DNA from: Vibrio sp. 16
GTDB lineage: Bacteria > Pseudomonadota > Gammaproteobacteria > Enterobacterales > Vibrionaceae
NCBI RefSeq assembly: GCF_963681195.1
Contig: NZ_OY808997.1
Location: forward strand, 1,426,001-1,490,000
DNA: 64,000 bases
Direction of reading: 5' to 3'
The position numbers and the translations under genes were made by a program. This document shows positions 46,446 through 56,843 of this stretch, in pieces (the first letter of the stretch is position 1; each line of letters starts with the position of its first letter). The notes under the pieces are model-generated. The model was given only the letters and a program-made list of their open reading frames with translations. It did no database searches and was not told where the DNA came from.

Positions 46446-47390
46446 CTATAGCTTTCGCAATCCTGCCAACACTCGTTCAAGCTTCGCTTCCATAGGTGCG
46501 TTGATTTCCATCCATTCATCGTTGGACGGATGTTGGAACTTGATATTGGCCGCGTGTAGGAACAAACGATCCAACCCCACCTTACCCGTGTAGGCATCGA
46601 AACGTCTGTCACCATAACGATCATCCCAAGCGATCGGATGACCCGTGTATTGAGTATGTACTCGGATTTGGTGTGTGCGGCCCGTAATTGGACTCGCTTG
46701 AACAAGCGTTGCATCCGAAAACTTCTCGATGATTTTAAATCGAGTTTCCGACGCTTTGCCATTTGGGTTAACGCGGACAATGCTGTTTACTTCATTTTTT
46801 AACAGAGGCGCGTTAACAACCTTACAGCTGCTCTTCCATTGCCCCATGACCAAAGCAAAGTAAAACTTCTTCACCGTTTTCTCTCTGAACTGCGCTTGCA
46901 AATGGCGCAGAGCAGAACGCTTTTTAGCCACCAACAAAATACCTGAAGTATCACGGTCAATACGATGCACGAGTTCAAGAAAACGCGCTTTAGGGCGTAA
47001 CGCGCGCAGAGCTTCAATGGCGCCAAACTTAAGCCCACTGCCGCCATGCACCGCCGTTCCCGATGGTTTATTCAATATGAGCATATGATCGTCTTCATAA
47101 ATAATCATATGCTCTAGTTCTGCAACCTTGTTTAGTTTGGTGCTCGGGGCAATTTCGTCGGTTTTTTCTTCCATCGTTACCGGTGGAATGCGGACTAAAT
47201 CCCCAGCTTGAAGCTTATATTCTGCTTTGACGCGTTTTTTGTTTACACGCACTTCTCCCTTACGCAAGATTCGATAAACCATGCTTTTAGGGATACTTTT
47301 CAATTGGTTGCGTAAGAAATTATCAATACGCTGACCTGCCATGTCGTCGTCAATATCGACAAACTGGACTTTTGTTCTTATTTCGCTCAT
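46446..47390 (-). CDS. rluC: 23S rRNA pseudouridine synthase RluC
   Basis: RluC makes pseudouridines at 955, 2504 and 2580 in E. coli 23S rRNA. The 314-residue protein has an N-terminal S4 domain (QRIDNFLRNQLKSIPKSMVYRILRKGEVRVNKKRVKAEYKLQAGDLVRIP) and the RluA-family catalytic motif LVHRIDRDTSGILLVAKK near residue 141, with the Asp nucleophile. RTHQIRVH follows near 220. It is divergent from rne, as in E. coli. Confidence 0.95.
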   Translation of the reverse strand: MSEIRTKVQFVDIDDDMAGQRIDNFLRNQLKSIPKSMVYRILRKGEVRVNKKRVKAEYKLQAGDLVRIPPVTMEEKTDEIAPSTKLNKVAELEHMIIYEDDHMLILNKPSGTAVHGGSGLKFGAIEALRALRPKARFLELVHRIDRDTSGILLVAKKRSALRHLQAQFREKTVKKFYFALVMGQWKSSCKVVNAPLLKNEVNSIVRVNPNGKASETRFKIIEKFSDATLVQASPITGRTHQIRVHTQYTGHPIAWDDRYGDRRFDAYTGKVGLDRLFLHAANIKFQHPSNDEWMEINAPMEAKLERVLAGLRKL

Positions 47391-47812
47391 GCGGTTATTC
47401 TATCACTCAAAGTTGCGTGATTTCACATTTTCTTCGCAACAAACTGGAATTTCACTCGATAAGAATGAGTTCAAATTCTACTCCGAATAAAAATCCACCA
47501 ATTTAATTACAATTTTCAAAAAACTGGCTGTTAGCGCTTCCAAAACAGATACTTATGAAAAATAAAAACAGCTTTTTTAGCGTTTTATTATAAAGCAGAT
47601 TGCTGAGTTTATTGGGTACTGCTATAGTTCACACCTGCAATAAAGGATTCGGTTGCATTTTAATCAAACCCAATCATTTTAAAGCAAGTTAAATGAGTAG
47701 CTCGCTAATTTACCAAAATGCCGCACACGGCGTAAGACATTTTCGAAACTAGCAAATCTTGTTGCCCTACTCATAACTCATTCACGTTGAGTATTTACCG
47801 CCAACTATGCGG
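47391..47812 (+). promoter_or_regulatory. rluC-rne intergenic region, upstream part of the rne leader
   Basis: No gene is supported here. It is AT-rich and must hold the rluC and rne promoters. RNase E genes are known for unusually long, structured leaders; the structured part follows at 47813. Confidence 0.6.
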
Positions 47813-47906
47813 CTCACAAGCGATCAAATAGCTTGTGAGGCTGAAGTGCCCCAGAGCATCCCTCCAGCCGGGAGGCTGCAACGTAATAAGCCATGGGATC
47901 AGGCAC
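47813..47906 (+). ncRNA. Structured rne 5' UTR element (rne5-like, autoregulatory)
   Basis: The first hairpin is perfect: CTCACAAGC (47813-47821) with GCTTGTGAG (47831-47839). A second, longer element is closed by GTGCC (47846-47850) with GGCAC (47902-47906) and ATCCC (47858-47862) with GGGAT (47895-47899), enclosing CCTCC (47861-47865) and GGAGG (47871-47875), which would compete with the ATCCC pairing. In E. coli such rne leader hairpins let RNase E sense and cut its own mRNA. The same role here is inference from position and structure. Confidence 0.7.
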
Positions 47907-47962
47907 CGTGAAAGAGAAAAACGGCAACAAGAAAAACAAAAAAATGACAACGAGATTTATCA

Positions 47963-50962
47963 ATGAAAAGAATGTTAATCAACGCGACTCAAAAAGAAGA
48001 GTTGCGTGTCGCTTTGGTTGATGGCCAGCGACTTTTCGATCTAGATATCGAAAGTCCAGGTCATGAATCGAAAAAAGCGAATATCTACAAAGGACGTATC
48101 ACCCGCATCGAACCAAGTCTAGAAGCAGCCTTCGTTGACTACGGTGCAGAAAGACACGGTTTCCTCCCTCTTAAAGAAATTGCCCGCGAATACTTCCCTG
48201 AAGGATACACATATCAAGGCCGTCCTAGCATTAAAGAAGTGCTAACCGAAGGCCAAGAAGTGATCGTACAAGTCGAAAAAGAAGAACGTGGCAGCAAAGG
48301 CGCTGCACTTACAACGTTTATTTCTCTTGCGGGTAGCTACCTTGTTCTTATGCCTAACAACCCTCGAGCTGGCGGTATTTCTCGTCGTATCGAAGGTGAT
48401 GAGCGCACACAGCTGAAAGCTGCATTAAGTACTCTAGAACTGCCTCAAGGCATGGGTCTAATCGTACGTACTGCTGGCGTAGGCAAGAGCGCAGAAGAGC
48501 TAGAGTGGGATTTGAATGTACTCCTTAACCATTGGGGTGCGATCAAGCAAGCATCAGACTCAAATGCGGCGCCTTTCTTGATTCACCAAGAAAGTAACGT
48601 CATTGTTCGTGCTATCCGAGACTACCTACGTCGTGATATCGGCGAAATCCTTATCGACAGCAACACAATTTACGAGCGCGCACTTGAGCACATCCGCCTT
48701 GTTCGCCCAGACTTCGTGAACCGTGTTAAGAAATACGACGGTGAAGTACCACTCTTTAGCCACTACCAAATCGAAAGCCAAATCGAATCTGCTTTCCAAC
48801 GTGAAGTTCGCCTTCCTTCTGGTGGCTCAATCGTTATCGACCCAACAGAAGCGCTGACTTCTATTGATATCAACTCCGCTCGCGCAACAAAGGGTGGTGA
48901 TATCGAAGAAACGGCTTTAAACACAAACCTTGAAGCAGCCGATGAAATTGCTCGTCAGCTACGTCTTCGTGACTTAGGTGGTCTAGTTGTTATCGACTTT
49001 ATCGATATGACGCCAGTTCGCCACCAACGTGAAGTTGAAAACCGTCTGCGTGATGCCGTCCGTATGGATCGTGCACGCGTACAAATTGGCCGTATTTCTC
49101 GCTTTGGCTTGCTTGAAATGTCACGCCAACGCCTAAGCCCTTCTCTTGCGGAAGCAAGTCACCATATCTGTCCTCGCTGTACAGGTACTGGTGTGGTTCG
49201 TGATAACGAATCATTAGCGCTTTCTGTTCTTCGTTTAATCGAAGAAGAGGCATTGAAAGACAATACTGCGCAAGTTTTGGCTGTAGTGCCTGTTCCAATC
49301 GCTTCTTACCTTCTCAATGAAAAGCGTCGTTCAGTGAACCACATCGAACGTACACAAGAAGTTAAGATCACGGTTGTTCCAAACTCAGAGATGGAAACGC
49401 CTCACTTCGACGTAATCCGTGTTCGTGAAGGTGAAGAGTTCGATCTGCTGTCTTACCTACTTCCTAAGAAACTGGAAGCAATGAAAGAAGCTGAAGGTCG
49501 TGAAGTGTCAGAAGTAGACGCGAAACCAAAGAAACTGGAAGAACCGGTTCTTAAAGGCTTCGCATCTCCGGCTCAATCTGCGCCAACACCGCCTAAACCA
49601 ACGCCTAAAGCAAAAGAAAGCAAACCTGCTATTGCTGAAGAATCGAAACCTGGTTTAGTAAGCCGCTTCTTCAAAGCGCTCGGTAGTTTCCTATTTGGCT
49701 CAGGTGCTGAAGAAGAAAAGGTTGAAGAGAAACAGGCAAAATCGGATAAGAAGGACGGCCAACGCAACAATCGCAACCGTCGAAATCGTAACGATAACCG
49801 TCGCCGTAATTCTCGCGACAACCGTAACGAAAACCGTAAAGATAATCGCGACGATAAACGTGATAACAAGCGTAAGCCTCAATCACGTGATGAAGCGACA
49901 AGCGATAACAAACAAACCAACGACCGCAAGCAACAAAACCGTAAGCCTAAGCAAGATCGCCGTAACAAGCGTGACGAAGTGAAGACAAACACCAAAGTTG
50001 CTGAAGAAGGTCTAAAACTCGCATCTGAAGCACAGCAAGCTGAAAAGCCAAACCGTGCAGAAGAAAAAACGGCTAAAGTTAAAGAGCGTCGTCAACGTCG
50101 TAAGCTGAATAAGCAAGTTCGCGTTAAAGACCAGCAGAAAGCGCAAGCAGAAGCAGTCGAAGACGTGAAACAGGTGCAGGCGGAATCAGTCGCCGAAACT
50201 GTCGAGCAAGCGGTAGAAGCAGTGGCTTCGGAAGAAGAGCAACAGCCGAAGCAACGTCGCAACCGTCGTTCTCCGCGTCACCTACGTGCAAGTGGTCAAC
50301 GTCGTCGTCGCGGTCGCGATCGTCGCCCTAACCCATTCCGTCTACGTAAAGGTGGGGTTGCGTCTCCAGAAATGGCAATGGGTAAAGTTATGCCAAGCTA
50401 TGGCATCACGAAGCCGACACGCAAACCGAAGAAACAACACGCTACTGAAGACACTCAAGTGGCACTTGGCGGTTTTGCTTGCCCTGAAATGGCGATGGGT
50501 AAAGTGATCGTGCGTCGTGAGCAACCTGTAGTTGAAGTAGAAGTTGCGCCAATCGTAGAACAACCAAGTGTTGAGGCACCAGTGGTTGAAGTACCTGTCG
50601 TTGAAACGCCTGTTGAGAACGAAGCTGTGAGTATTGCTCCAGAGCAGGTTGAAGAAACCGTCGAAGTGATTGCGGAAGCAGTGGCAACTGTGAACTCTGA
50701 ACAAGCTGAAGCTCCTGTTAAAGAGCAAGAAGCAGAGGTTGAAGAGCATCAGGCTGCTAAGGAAGAGACTGAAATCGTCGTTCCAGCATTCAAAGGACAC
50801 GCTTCTGCGCCAATGGCAAAAGCACCAGGAACATCAGAGCTAAAAGAGATCACTGTTAACGCAGCGCCTCTACGCACTGAACGTTACCAGTCGAAAGGTG
50901 CCGGAAGCCAAGTTGCTCGCAACCAAGCGGGTGCAGCGATGGCTAAGCCACAAAGCTACTAA
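47963..50962 (+). CDS. rne: Ribonuclease E
   Basis: RNase E is the main endonuclease of mRNA decay and the scaffold of the degradosome. The 999-residue protein has an S1 domain near residues 36-120, DNase-I-like catalytic residues in [23 protein letters not shown] and VVIDFIDM (Asp near 303 and 346), and the CPRCTGTG zinc link near 404. An amphipathic membrane-targeting stretch, [20 protein letters not shown], lies near 562. Then comes an Arg/Asn/Lys-rich region (600-790). The acidic tail holds two copies of [13 protein letters not shown] near 796 and 835 and a related [12 protein letters not shown] near 943, possibly partner-binding repeats. Confidence 0.97.
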   Translation: MKRMLINATQKEELRVALVDGQRLFDLDIESPGHESKKANIYKGRITRIEPSLEAAFVDYGAERHGFLPLKEIAREYFPEGYTYQGRPSIKEVLTEGQEVIVQVEKEERGSKGAALTTFISLAGSYLVLMPNNPRAGGISRRIEGDERTQLKAALSTLELPQGMGLIVRTAGVGKSAEELEWDLNVLLNHWGAIKQASDSNAAPFLIHQESNVIVRAIRDYLRRDIGEILIDSNTIYERALEHIRLVRPDFVNRVKKYDGEVPLFSHYQIESQIESAFQREVRLPSGGSIVIDPTEALTSIDINSARATKGGDIEETALNTNLEAADEIARQLRLRDLGGLVVIDFIDMTPVRHQREVENRLRDAVRMDRARVQIGRISRFGLLEMSRQRLSPSLAEASHHICPRCTGTGVVRDNESLALSVLRLIEEEALKDNTAQVLAVVPVPIASYLLNEKRRSVNHIERTQEVKITVVPNSEMETPHFDVIRVREGEEFDLLSYLLPKKLEAMKEAEGREVSEVDAKPKKLEEPVLKGFASPAQSAPTPPKPTPKAKESKPAIAEESKPGLVSRFFKALGSFLFGSGAEEEKVEEKQAKSDKKDGQRNNRNRRNRNDNRRRNSRDNRNENRKDNRDDKRDNKRKPQSRDEATSDNKQTNDRKQQNRKPKQDRRNKRDEVKTNTKVAEEGLKLASEAQQAEKPNRAEEKTAKVKERRQRRKLNKQVRVKDQQKAQAEAVEDVKQVQAESVAETVEQAVEAVASEEEQQPKQRRNRRSPRHLRASGQRRRRGRDRRPNPFRLRKGGVASPEMAMGKVMPSYGITKPTRKPKKQHATEDTQVALGGFACPEMAMGKVIVRREQPVVEVEVAPIVEQPSVEAPVVEVPVVETPVENEAVSIAPEQVEETVEVIAEAVATVNSEQAEAPVKEQEAEVEEHQAAKEETEIVVPAFKGHASAPMAKAPGTSELKEITVNAAPLRTERYQSKGAGSQVARNQAGAAMAKPQSY

Positions 50963-50990
50963 TTTAGTACTCGAACAAGTACTCAAACGA

Positions 50991-51020
50991 AACAGCTCCT
51001 ATACTAGGGGCTGTTTTTTT
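50991..51020 (+). terminator. Terminator after rne
   Basis: AACAGCTCC (50991-50999) pairs with GGGGCTGTT (51007-51015) with one G-U, then a T-run. Confidence 0.88.
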
Positions 51021-51281
51021 ATGTGTAAAAGTCATCACGACTACGTATCTGTTATTAATCACAAATATTAGTCAATATAGGGTTCATTCTTGAACTTAAT
51101 CACACTTTTCGGTAGCATTCGCCGACTCGAACTGAATTCTGCTCATATCGCTATATCTAACTAGCGGCGTTTACGCTGAGCAATAGCTTTAAACACTCTG
51201 CTCTTTTACATTGCATTTTACTTGGTGCTCACTAAAGCTTAATTCAGACTCCTTCTACACACTTAGCAAAACTGAGTAAGC
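51021..51281 (+). promoter_or_regulatory. Region upstream of the SulP gene, no gene seen
   Basis: AT-rich spacer that should carry the promoter of the anion transporter gene. A partial CRP-like sequence with TCACA at 51100-51104 is too weak to call. No ribosome site stands out before the ATG at 51282. Confidence 0.35.
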
Positions 51282-52841
51282 ATGTTTGAATTTCCACAAT
51301 TTTCTAAGCACTCCGTCAAAAACGATGTGCTCTCTGGTCTAACGGTTGCGTTAGCACTGGTTCCTGAAGCGGTTGCATTCGCATTCGTTGCAGGCGTTGA
51401 CCCTATGGTCGGCTTATACGCTGCCTTCATCGTTGGTTTAATCACCTCAATCTTTGGTGGTCGCCCAGGTATGATCTCTGGTGCAACAGGTGCAATGGCC
51501 GTTGTTATGGTTTCATTGGTCGCAACTCACGGTGTTCAATACTTGTTTGCCGCTATCTTACTCGCAGGTATCCTCCAAGTTGCTGCTGGTCTATTTAAGC
51601 TTGGTAAGTTCATCCGCATTGTTCCGCACCCTGTAATGATTGGTTTCGTGAACGGTTTAGCTATTGTTATCTTCCTTGCGCAGCTTGGCCAATTTAAAGC
51701 GCCGGATCTAACGGGTGCATTGACATGGCTACCGTCTGACCAAATGGTGCTGATGCTAGGTCTGGTTGCACTCACCATGGCGATTATTCACTTCTTACCT
51801 AAGTTTACTACTGCCGTTCCATCGTCACTTGTAGCGATTGTCACCGTCACGGCATTGGTTGTTGGTTTGGATCTTGAAACGCGCACCGTTGTCGATTTCC
51901 TACGCACGATGTCAGGCGATGAAGCCGCGACACTCGCGGGCTCACTACCGACTTTCTCAATTCCAGCTGTTCCATTTACATTTGAAACGCTGCAAATCAT
52001 CCTTCCGTACGCCATTATCTTGGCTGCGATTGGCTTGATTGAATCTCTACTGACGCTTACTGTTCTCGACGAAATGACTAACACGCGTGGTCAATCTAAC
52101 CGTGAGTGTATCGGTCAAGGTATGGCTAACATGACCTGTTCAGTCTTTGGCGCTATGGGTGGTTGTGCGATGATTGGTCAGTCAATGATCAACGTTAACT
52201 CAGGTGGTCGTGGTCGACTTTCAGGTATTGTTGCTGCCGTTGCTCTGTTGATGTTCATTTTGTTTGCTTCATCTCTCATTGAAATGATTCCTCTGGCTGC
52301 ACTAGTGGGCGTGATGTTCATGGTGGTTATCGGTACATTTGAATGGGCAACCTTCAAACTTGCTCGCCGAGTGCCAAAACAAGACTTCTTCGTTATCGTC
52401 CTGGTGACGGTTGTAACCGTTCTGACTGATTTAGCAGTCGCTGTTTTCGTTGGTGTTATCGCATCTGCACTAATGTTTGCTTGGCAACATGCAAAACACA
52501 TCTACGCTGACACATGTATCAACGAAGAGGGTTCAAAAGAGTATAAGATTCACGGTCCTGTATTCTTTGGTTCTGTTGCAAACTTCCTTGAGATCTTTGA
52601 TGCTCACAAAGACCCTGTAGACGTTATTGTTGACTTTGCCGACTCGCGTGTCACCGACCACTCAGCGATCGAAGCAATTGAAACCCTAGCCGAACGTTAC
52701 GCTGCACAGGGCAAAACGTTACACCTTCGCCACTTGAGCCCAGATTGCCGTAAACTACTCGACAAAGCAGGTAGCCTAGTGGAAATCAATGTCAAAGAAG
52801 ATCCTAGCTATAAAGTCGCAACCGACGTACTTGCAGGCTAA
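51282..52841 (+). CDS. SulP-family anion transporter with STAS domain
   Basis: SulP proteins carry sulfate, bicarbonate or related anions. The 519-residue protein has about 12 membrane segments from residue 15 ([34 protein letters not shown], the classic SulP start) to about 405, then a C-terminal STAS domain near 420-515 with [50 protein letters not shown] block near 290-313 is family-typical. The substrate cannot be deduced; marine relatives often belong to the bicarbonate-transporting BicA-like branch. It stands alone with its own terminator. Confidence 0.88.
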   Translation: MFEFPQFSKHSVKNDVLSGLTVALALVPEAVAFAFVAGVDPMVGLYAAFIVGLITSIFGGRPGMISGATGAMAVVMVSLVATHGVQYLFAAILLAGILQVAAGLFKLGKFIRIVPHPVMIGFVNGLAIVIFLAQLGQFKAPDLTGALTWLPSDQMVLMLGLVALTMAIIHFLPKFTTAVPSSLVAIVTVTALVVGLDLETRTVVDFLRTMSGDEAATLAGSLPTFSIPAVPFTFETLQIILPYAIILAAIGLIESLLTLTVLDEMTNTRGQSNRECIGQGMANMTCSVFGAMGGCAMIGQSMINVNSGGRGRLSGIVAAVALLMFILFASSLIEMIPLAALVGVMFMVVIGTFEWATFKLARRVPKQDFFVIVLVTVVTVLTDLAVAVFVGVIASALMFAWQHAKHIYADTCINEEGSKEYKIHGPVFFGSVANFLEIFDAHKDPVDVIVDFADSRVTDHSAIEAIETLAERYAAQGKTLHLRHLSPDCRKLLDKAGSLVEINVKEDPSYKVATDVLAG

Positions 52842-52855
52842 CTCGAACAATTGTA

Positions 52856-52885
52856 AAAAAGGGCTTCCATTTGGAAGCCCTTTTT
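52856..52885. terminator. Bidirectional terminator between the SulP gene and rnd
   Basis: AAAAAGGGCTTCC (52856-52868) and GGAAGCCCTTTTT (52873-52885), with a four-base loop, give T-tracts on both strands. Confidence 0.92.
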
Positions 52886-52908
52886 ATTTCTGCATTAACT
52901 AACGGAAG

Positions 52909-54024
52909 CTACAGCAGTTTATTGAGTTTCTCCCCAACTAACTGTAAACGCCATCCCTGCATCACATCGGGAAGTTTTGCGGGGTCTCTGTCCTTCTTCC
53001 ACACCCAACTAATGACTTGATTGAGCTGCTTCTTTGATGCAATAAATTCGGTCGCTAAACCAGAAGCCTGGGAGGCATGCTTCACTTCATCTTTCAGAAC
53101 TTTGAATTTTTGCTTGTAGCCTGGCATGTCCATAAGACGCTCGATTTTCTCTGGGTACTCTTCCGGAGAGATGCCGCGAGCCAATTTTACAATAGAGATG
53201 ATGCGCGTAGCATGGCGCTGGACTGAACGTGAGTCCATCCCCTCTTGTTCCATTCGCTGGCGATTTTGTAAGCCCAATCTCGCCACGTTCAACAAGTCAT
53301 TCTCTTTGAAGATAAAATTCAATGCTAAGTCACGACGGACTGCTTCTTTATAACGCCATGTCGCCAGTGGTTTTAGTATTGCTAACTCACGTGGTTTTAG
53401 CTGCCAAGCCCCCTTGACATCGAGATAAGCCATCTCAGGATCGGTATTTTTAATGCGCTTAGCGGCCAAAAGGTCACTCTCTTGTTGAGCGGCTTCCCAC
53501 CAGCCAGCTTCTGTTACTGCATTCAATAATTTTTCATACAGTGGCAACAGGTAGAACACATCTGCTGCGGCATAATCTAGCTGCTTGTCGGTTAACGGGC
53601 GAGCTAACCAATCGGTTCGCGACTCACTTTTATCCAGTTCAACCTGCAAATAGTGTTCAACTAACGAAGCAAACCCTGTCGACAGACCGTGCCCCAAAAA
53701 TGCAGCCATGACTTGTGTGTCAACCATAGGATATGGCAAGCAGCCGAAACTGTTTTGAAAGACTTCGAGATCCTCACCACAGGCATGAAGCACTTTCAGT
53801 ACAGAAGTATCTTGCAGCAGTTCAACAAATGGCGTCATCTCATCAAGTTCAGTTGGATCAATGAGGGATAGCTGCTCGCCGTCAAACAACTGAATCAATC
53901 CTAACTGTGGATAGAAGGTTCGCGTACGGACAAACTCAGTGTCTAGCATAACCACATCCACTTCTCGTGCTTTTTGACAAACTTGTTTTAGCAGAGCGTT
54001 ATCGGTAACAATTTGGTAATTCAC
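52909..54024 (-). CDS. rnd: Ribonuclease D
   Basis: RNase D trims tRNA 3' ends. The start is placed at the GTG at 54024, giving 371 residues beginning VNYQIVTDNALL, parallel to the E. coli MNYQMITTDDAL start. The frame is open to a GTG at 54069, but those extra codons are mostly one arm of an inverted repeat. DEDD residues are visible in MLDTEFVRTRTFYPQLGLIQLF near 28, HACGEDLEVFQNSFG near 85 and YAAADVFYLLPLY near 182; an HRDC domain (LKPRELAILKPLATWRYKEA) begins near 215. Confidence 0.93.
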   Translation of the reverse strand: MNYQIVTDNALLKQVCQKAREVDVVMLDTEFVRTRTFYPQLGLIQLFDGEQLSLIDPTELDEMTPFVELLQDTSVLKVLHACGEDLEVFQNSFGCLPYPMVDTQVMAAFLGHGLSTGFASLVEHYLQVELDKSESRTDWLARPLTDKQLDYAAADVFYLLPLYEKLLNAVTEAGWWEAAQQESDLLAAKRIKNTDPEMAYLDVKGAWQLKPRELAILKPLATWRYKEAVRRDLALNFIFKENDLLNVARLGLQNRQRMEQEGMDSRSVQRHATRIISIVKLARGISPEEYPEKIERLMDMPGYKQKFKVLKDEVKHASQASGLATEFIASKKQLNQVISWVWKKDRDPAKLPDVMQGWRLQLVGEKLNKLL

Positions 54025-54045
54025 TAATCTCTCACTTTGGGGTTG

Positions 54046-54111
54046 ATACCAATCTAGATAAGCATCCACCTTATCGTTTATCGCTTGGAAAGTGCTTATT
54101 TAGATTGGTAT
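54046..54111. repeat. MITE-like palindrome upstream of rnd
   Basis: Arms 54046-54064 and 54093-54111 are 19 bases each and complementary except for one position; the core is TACCAATCTA with TAGATTGGTA and ATAAGCA with TGCTTAT. A 28-base interior separates them. It looks like a short dispersed palindromic element. I recall similar sequences in other Vibrio genomes but could not check. No second copy was seen in this window. Confidence 0.68.
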
Positions 54112-54120
54112 TAAAATGCA

Positions 54121-54151
54121 TAAAAAATGCCGACAGGGTAATGTCGGCATT
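54121..54151 (-). terminator. Terminator after fadD
   Basis: On the minus strand AATGCCGACA (54151-54142) pairs with TGTCGGCATT (54135-54126), followed by a T-run. Confidence 0.9.
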
Positions 54152-54179
54152 CTATCATCAATCACATAGCTCTGCTTGA

Positions 54180-55874
54180 TTAGCTTTGTTCAGCTTTCGC
54201 TAAGTTGGCATCGTTTTCTTCACGTAAAACACGGCGCAAAATCTTACCCACATTGGTTTTTGGTAGATCTTCTTTGAACTCCACCAACTTAGGTACTTTG
54301 TAGCCTGTCAAATGTTGACGACAGTGAGCAATCACTTCATCTTTAGTAAGGCTAGGATCGCGCTTAACAACGTAGATCTTAACAATCTCACCAGACACTT
54401 CATGAGGTTGACCAATCGCCGCAACTTCAAGCACTTTGCCATGAAGCGCTACCACATCTTCAATCTCATTTGGATACACATTGAAGCCCGATACCAAAAT
54501 CATATCTTTCTTACGGTCAACAATGTGGATCAAGCCTTCTTCATCAAACTTGACGATATCGCCTGTTGATAGCCAACCTTCCGCATTAATGACTTCTTTG
54601 GTTGCTTCTGGACGTTGCCAGTAACCTTGCATAACCTGAGGACCACGTACTTGAAGCTCACCTACTTCTGTATTTGGCAGTGGGTTACCTTCATCATCGA
54701 CAATTCGTACTTCTGTGGATGGGACAGGCAAACCAATCGCACCCGTGTAGTCAGTCAAGTCGTATGGGTTGCCCGTGACCAGAGGCGAACACTCTGTTAA
54801 TCCGTACCCTTCAAGCAGGTGCACACCTGTGGTCTTCTTCCACTGGTCGGCGACTGCACGCTGAACGGCCATACCACCACCTACAGCCAGCTTTAAGTTA
54901 CTAAAGTTAAGCTCATGGAAATCCTCGTTGTTGACTAAGGCGTTGAACAAGGTATTAACCCCCGTAACCGCAGTAAATGGGTATTTCTGGAGTTCTTTGA
55001 CAAAACCAGGAATGTCACGTGGGTTAGTGATGAGTAGATTTTGCCCACCCATTTCAATAAACAGCAAACAGTTTACTGTCAAAGCAAAGACGTGATACAG
55101 CGGCAAAGCGGTGACCACCAGCTCGCGCCCTTCAGACAATACAGGGCCATAGGCGCCTTTCGCTTGCATGACGTTGGCAATCATATTGCGATGGGTCAAA
55201 ATCGCCCCCTTCGCTACGCCGGTTGTTCCGCCTGTGTATTGGAGAAAGGCAATGTCATCACCTGACATAAAGGGTTTCACGTACTGAAGACGGCGCCCTT
55301 TATGCAGAGCTTTACGCATCGAGATAGCACCCGGCAGATCGTATTTTGGCACCATGCCTTTAACGTATTTCACCACGAAGTCGACGATGGTTCCTTTTGC
55401 TCGCGGTAACATCTGACCCAAACTCGTGAGTACCACGTGTTTTACTTGCGTGTTATCAACGATTTGTTCCAGCGTATTGGCGAAGTTGGACACAATAACA
55501 ATCGCCGTTGCACCTGAGTCGTTAAGTTGATGCTCTAGCTCTCGAGGGGTATACAGTGGGTTTACGTTAACGGCTATCAAACCTGCGCGTAAAACACCAA
55601 ATAACGCCACTGGGTATTGCAGTAGGTTTGGCATCATTAGGGCAACTCGGTCGCCTTTTTGCAATTTCAAATCGTTTTGCAGATATGCGGCAAAGGCGCG
55701 GCTGCGTTCTTCCAGTTTACGGAAGGTCATTACCGACCCCATATTTGTAAATGCTGGTTGGTCAGCGTACTTCTGTACTGACTGCTCAAACATCTCAACC
55801 AAAGATGGATATTGGTCTGGGTTAATGTGCTCTGGCACATCGCTTGGATAACGTGATAGCCAAGGTTTATCCAC
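54180..55874 (-). CDS. fadD: Long-chain acyl-CoA synthetase FadD
   Basis: FadD activates exogenous fatty acids to acyl-CoA at the inner membrane. The 564-residue protein starts at a GTG eight bases after GAGGAG. The ATP motif [18 protein letters not shown] lies near residue 213, [12 protein letters not shown] near 353, the [39 protein letters not shown] block near 440-478 and a C-terminal [16 protein letters not shown] near 540 with the adenylation Lys. The order rnd-fadD is the E. coli one. A PsrA-like motif is 101-114 bases upstream of the start. Confidence 0.97.
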   Translation of the reverse strand: MDKPWLSRYPSDVPEHINPDQYPSLVEMFEQSVQKYADQPAFTNMGSVMTFRKLEERSRAFAAYLQNDLKLQKGDRVALMMPNLLQYPVALFGVLRAGLIAVNVNPLYTPRELEHQLNDSGATAIVIVSNFANTLEQIVDNTQVKHVVLTSLGQMLPRAKGTIVDFVVKYVKGMVPKYDLPGAISMRKALHKGRRLQYVKPFMSGDDIAFLQYTGGTTGVAKGAILTHRNMIANVMQAKGAYGPVLSEGRELVVTALPLYHVFALTVNCLLFIEMGGQNLLITNPRDIPGFVKELQKYPFTAVTGVNTLFNALVNNEDFHELNFSNLKLAVGGGMAVQRAVADQWKKTTGVHLLEGYGLTECSPLVTGNPYDLTDYTGAIGLPVPSTEVRIVDDEGNPLPNTEVGELQVRGPQVMQGYWQRPEATKEVINAEGWLSTGDIVKFDEEGLIHIVDRKKDMILVSGFNVYPNEIEDVVALHGKVLEVAAIGQPHEVSGEIVKIYVVKRDPSLTKDEVIAHCRQHLTGYKVPKLVEFKEDLPKTNVGKILRRVLREENDANLAKAEQS

Positions 55875-55974
55875 GGTAATACTCCTCGAAATAAGCTGGC
55901 TGAAGCCGATGAAATTGTCTTGTTTTTATCATCCGCTATTACAGCACAGGCGAAGCGCGTGAGCACGAAACACT

Positions 55975-55988
55975 CAAACACTTGTTTA
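55975..55988. promoter_or_regulatory. PsrA-like motif upstream of fadD
   Basis: CAAAC-ACTT-GTTTA (55975-55988) fits the PsrA type of fatty-acid operator, CAAAC-N4-GTTT. It overlaps the end of the upstream hydrolase gene. The same motif form occurs before fadH. Confidence 0.5.
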
Positions 55989-56843
55989 AATTTTGTTAAC
56001 TAAGCCAAAAATTAGGTTAGATACTCTAAAAGGTTGTTCTAAGTGGCAATGATGACCGCCCTCAATGACCTCAAACTGAGTCATATCAGAGGCCTCTTGC
56101 TGAAAAATAGGCAGATGTGAAAAACCTCGATTGCCCAAAACAACAAGCTGCGGACAAGAGATGTGTTGGCGAATGAACTGTGCATGCTTAAGCGACATTC
56201 GATAGAGCGACTGGCTTTGCAACTTAACATCGTGGCGCCAAATCCAATGCTCGCCATGCTGCTCAATGCCTCGCTTTACGACAGGCGCAATCAGGCTTGC
56301 CTCAATGTCATTCACTTTCGCGCGTCTTTCTATCGCGTTTTGCAGCGATGTCATCGCTCTTACCGGCTTTTTTCTGATCCGTTGGCGACTTGCAATACCC
56401 TCTTTGATCCTGCTAAGCGTATTCTCTTCGGTTTCTGCCAAGGGACCATACCCTTCTATTTGAACTAAACCACTAACCTGCTCTGGGAAGGCGGCACTAT
56501 AGCAACTTGCAATCAAAGCACCAAGAGAATGCCCCACCAACACTACTCTGTTTGGCGACAAGTTAACCAAAAATTGGTAAATATCGTCTAAATAGTCGTG
56601 AAATGGGTAGAAGTTCGCCCCTTTCTTATGCCCAGAAAGACCGTGACCCGGTAAATCGATTGCGCAAAGGTGCAGTTGCGGTTCAAGGTGATGAAGCTCT
56701 GCCATAACCGTGGAAAAACTGGCGGCATTGTCCAGCCACCCATGTAAAAAAACGACCGATATGTCGGCCGTTTTGCTGTTACCATACTCAAGGGTCACAA
56801 TGTCGATATCTTGAATGGCGTACCTTTGTTCTATTGGTGTCAT
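55986..56843 (-). CDS. Alpha/beta hydrolase of unknown substrate
   Basis: A 285-residue soluble alpha/beta hydrolase. The oxyanion segment FLHGWLDNAASF lies near residue 33, a DLPGHGLSGHK loop near 63, the nucleophile Ser in LVGHSLGALIASCY near 105 and the catalytic His in IEGGHHCHLEQP near 264. Its ATG overlaps the slp stop (ATGA), so it is translated with slp. E. coli lacks this gene at this place, between yeaY and fadD. Proximity to fadD hints at acyl-ester metabolism, but this is only context. Confidence 0.82.
   Translation of the reverse strand: MTPIEQRYAIQDIDIVTLEYGNSKTADISVVFLHGWLDNAASFSTVMAELHHLEPQLHLCAIDLPGHGLSGHKKGANFYPFHDYLDDIYQFLVNLSPNRVVLVGHSLGALIASCYSAAFPEQVSGLVQIEGYGPLAETEENTLSRIKEGIASRQRIRKKPVRAMTSLQNAIERRAKVNDIEASLIAPVVKRGIEQHGEHWIWRHDVKLQSQSLYRMSLKHAQFIRQHISCPQLVVLGNRGFSHLPIFQQEASDMTQFEVIEGGHHCHLEQPFRVSNLIFGLVNKI

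Noticed and set aside
49573..49869. Antisense Leu/Arg-rich frames within rne
   Set aside because: They are produced by the Arg/Asn-rich repeat codons of RNase E read backwards; no start signal or family resemblance.
51089..51104. CRP site upstream of the SulP gene
   Set aside because: Only one half matches well (TCACA with a TTGAA partner).
51788..52084. Antisense open frame of 98 codons within the SulP gene
   Set aside because: It lies fully opposite a clear transporter gene and its composition follows from the complementary codons.
55875..55985. FadR operator before fadD
   Set aside because: No CTGGTC-N-GACCAG-like dyad could be found; only a PsrA-like motif is present.
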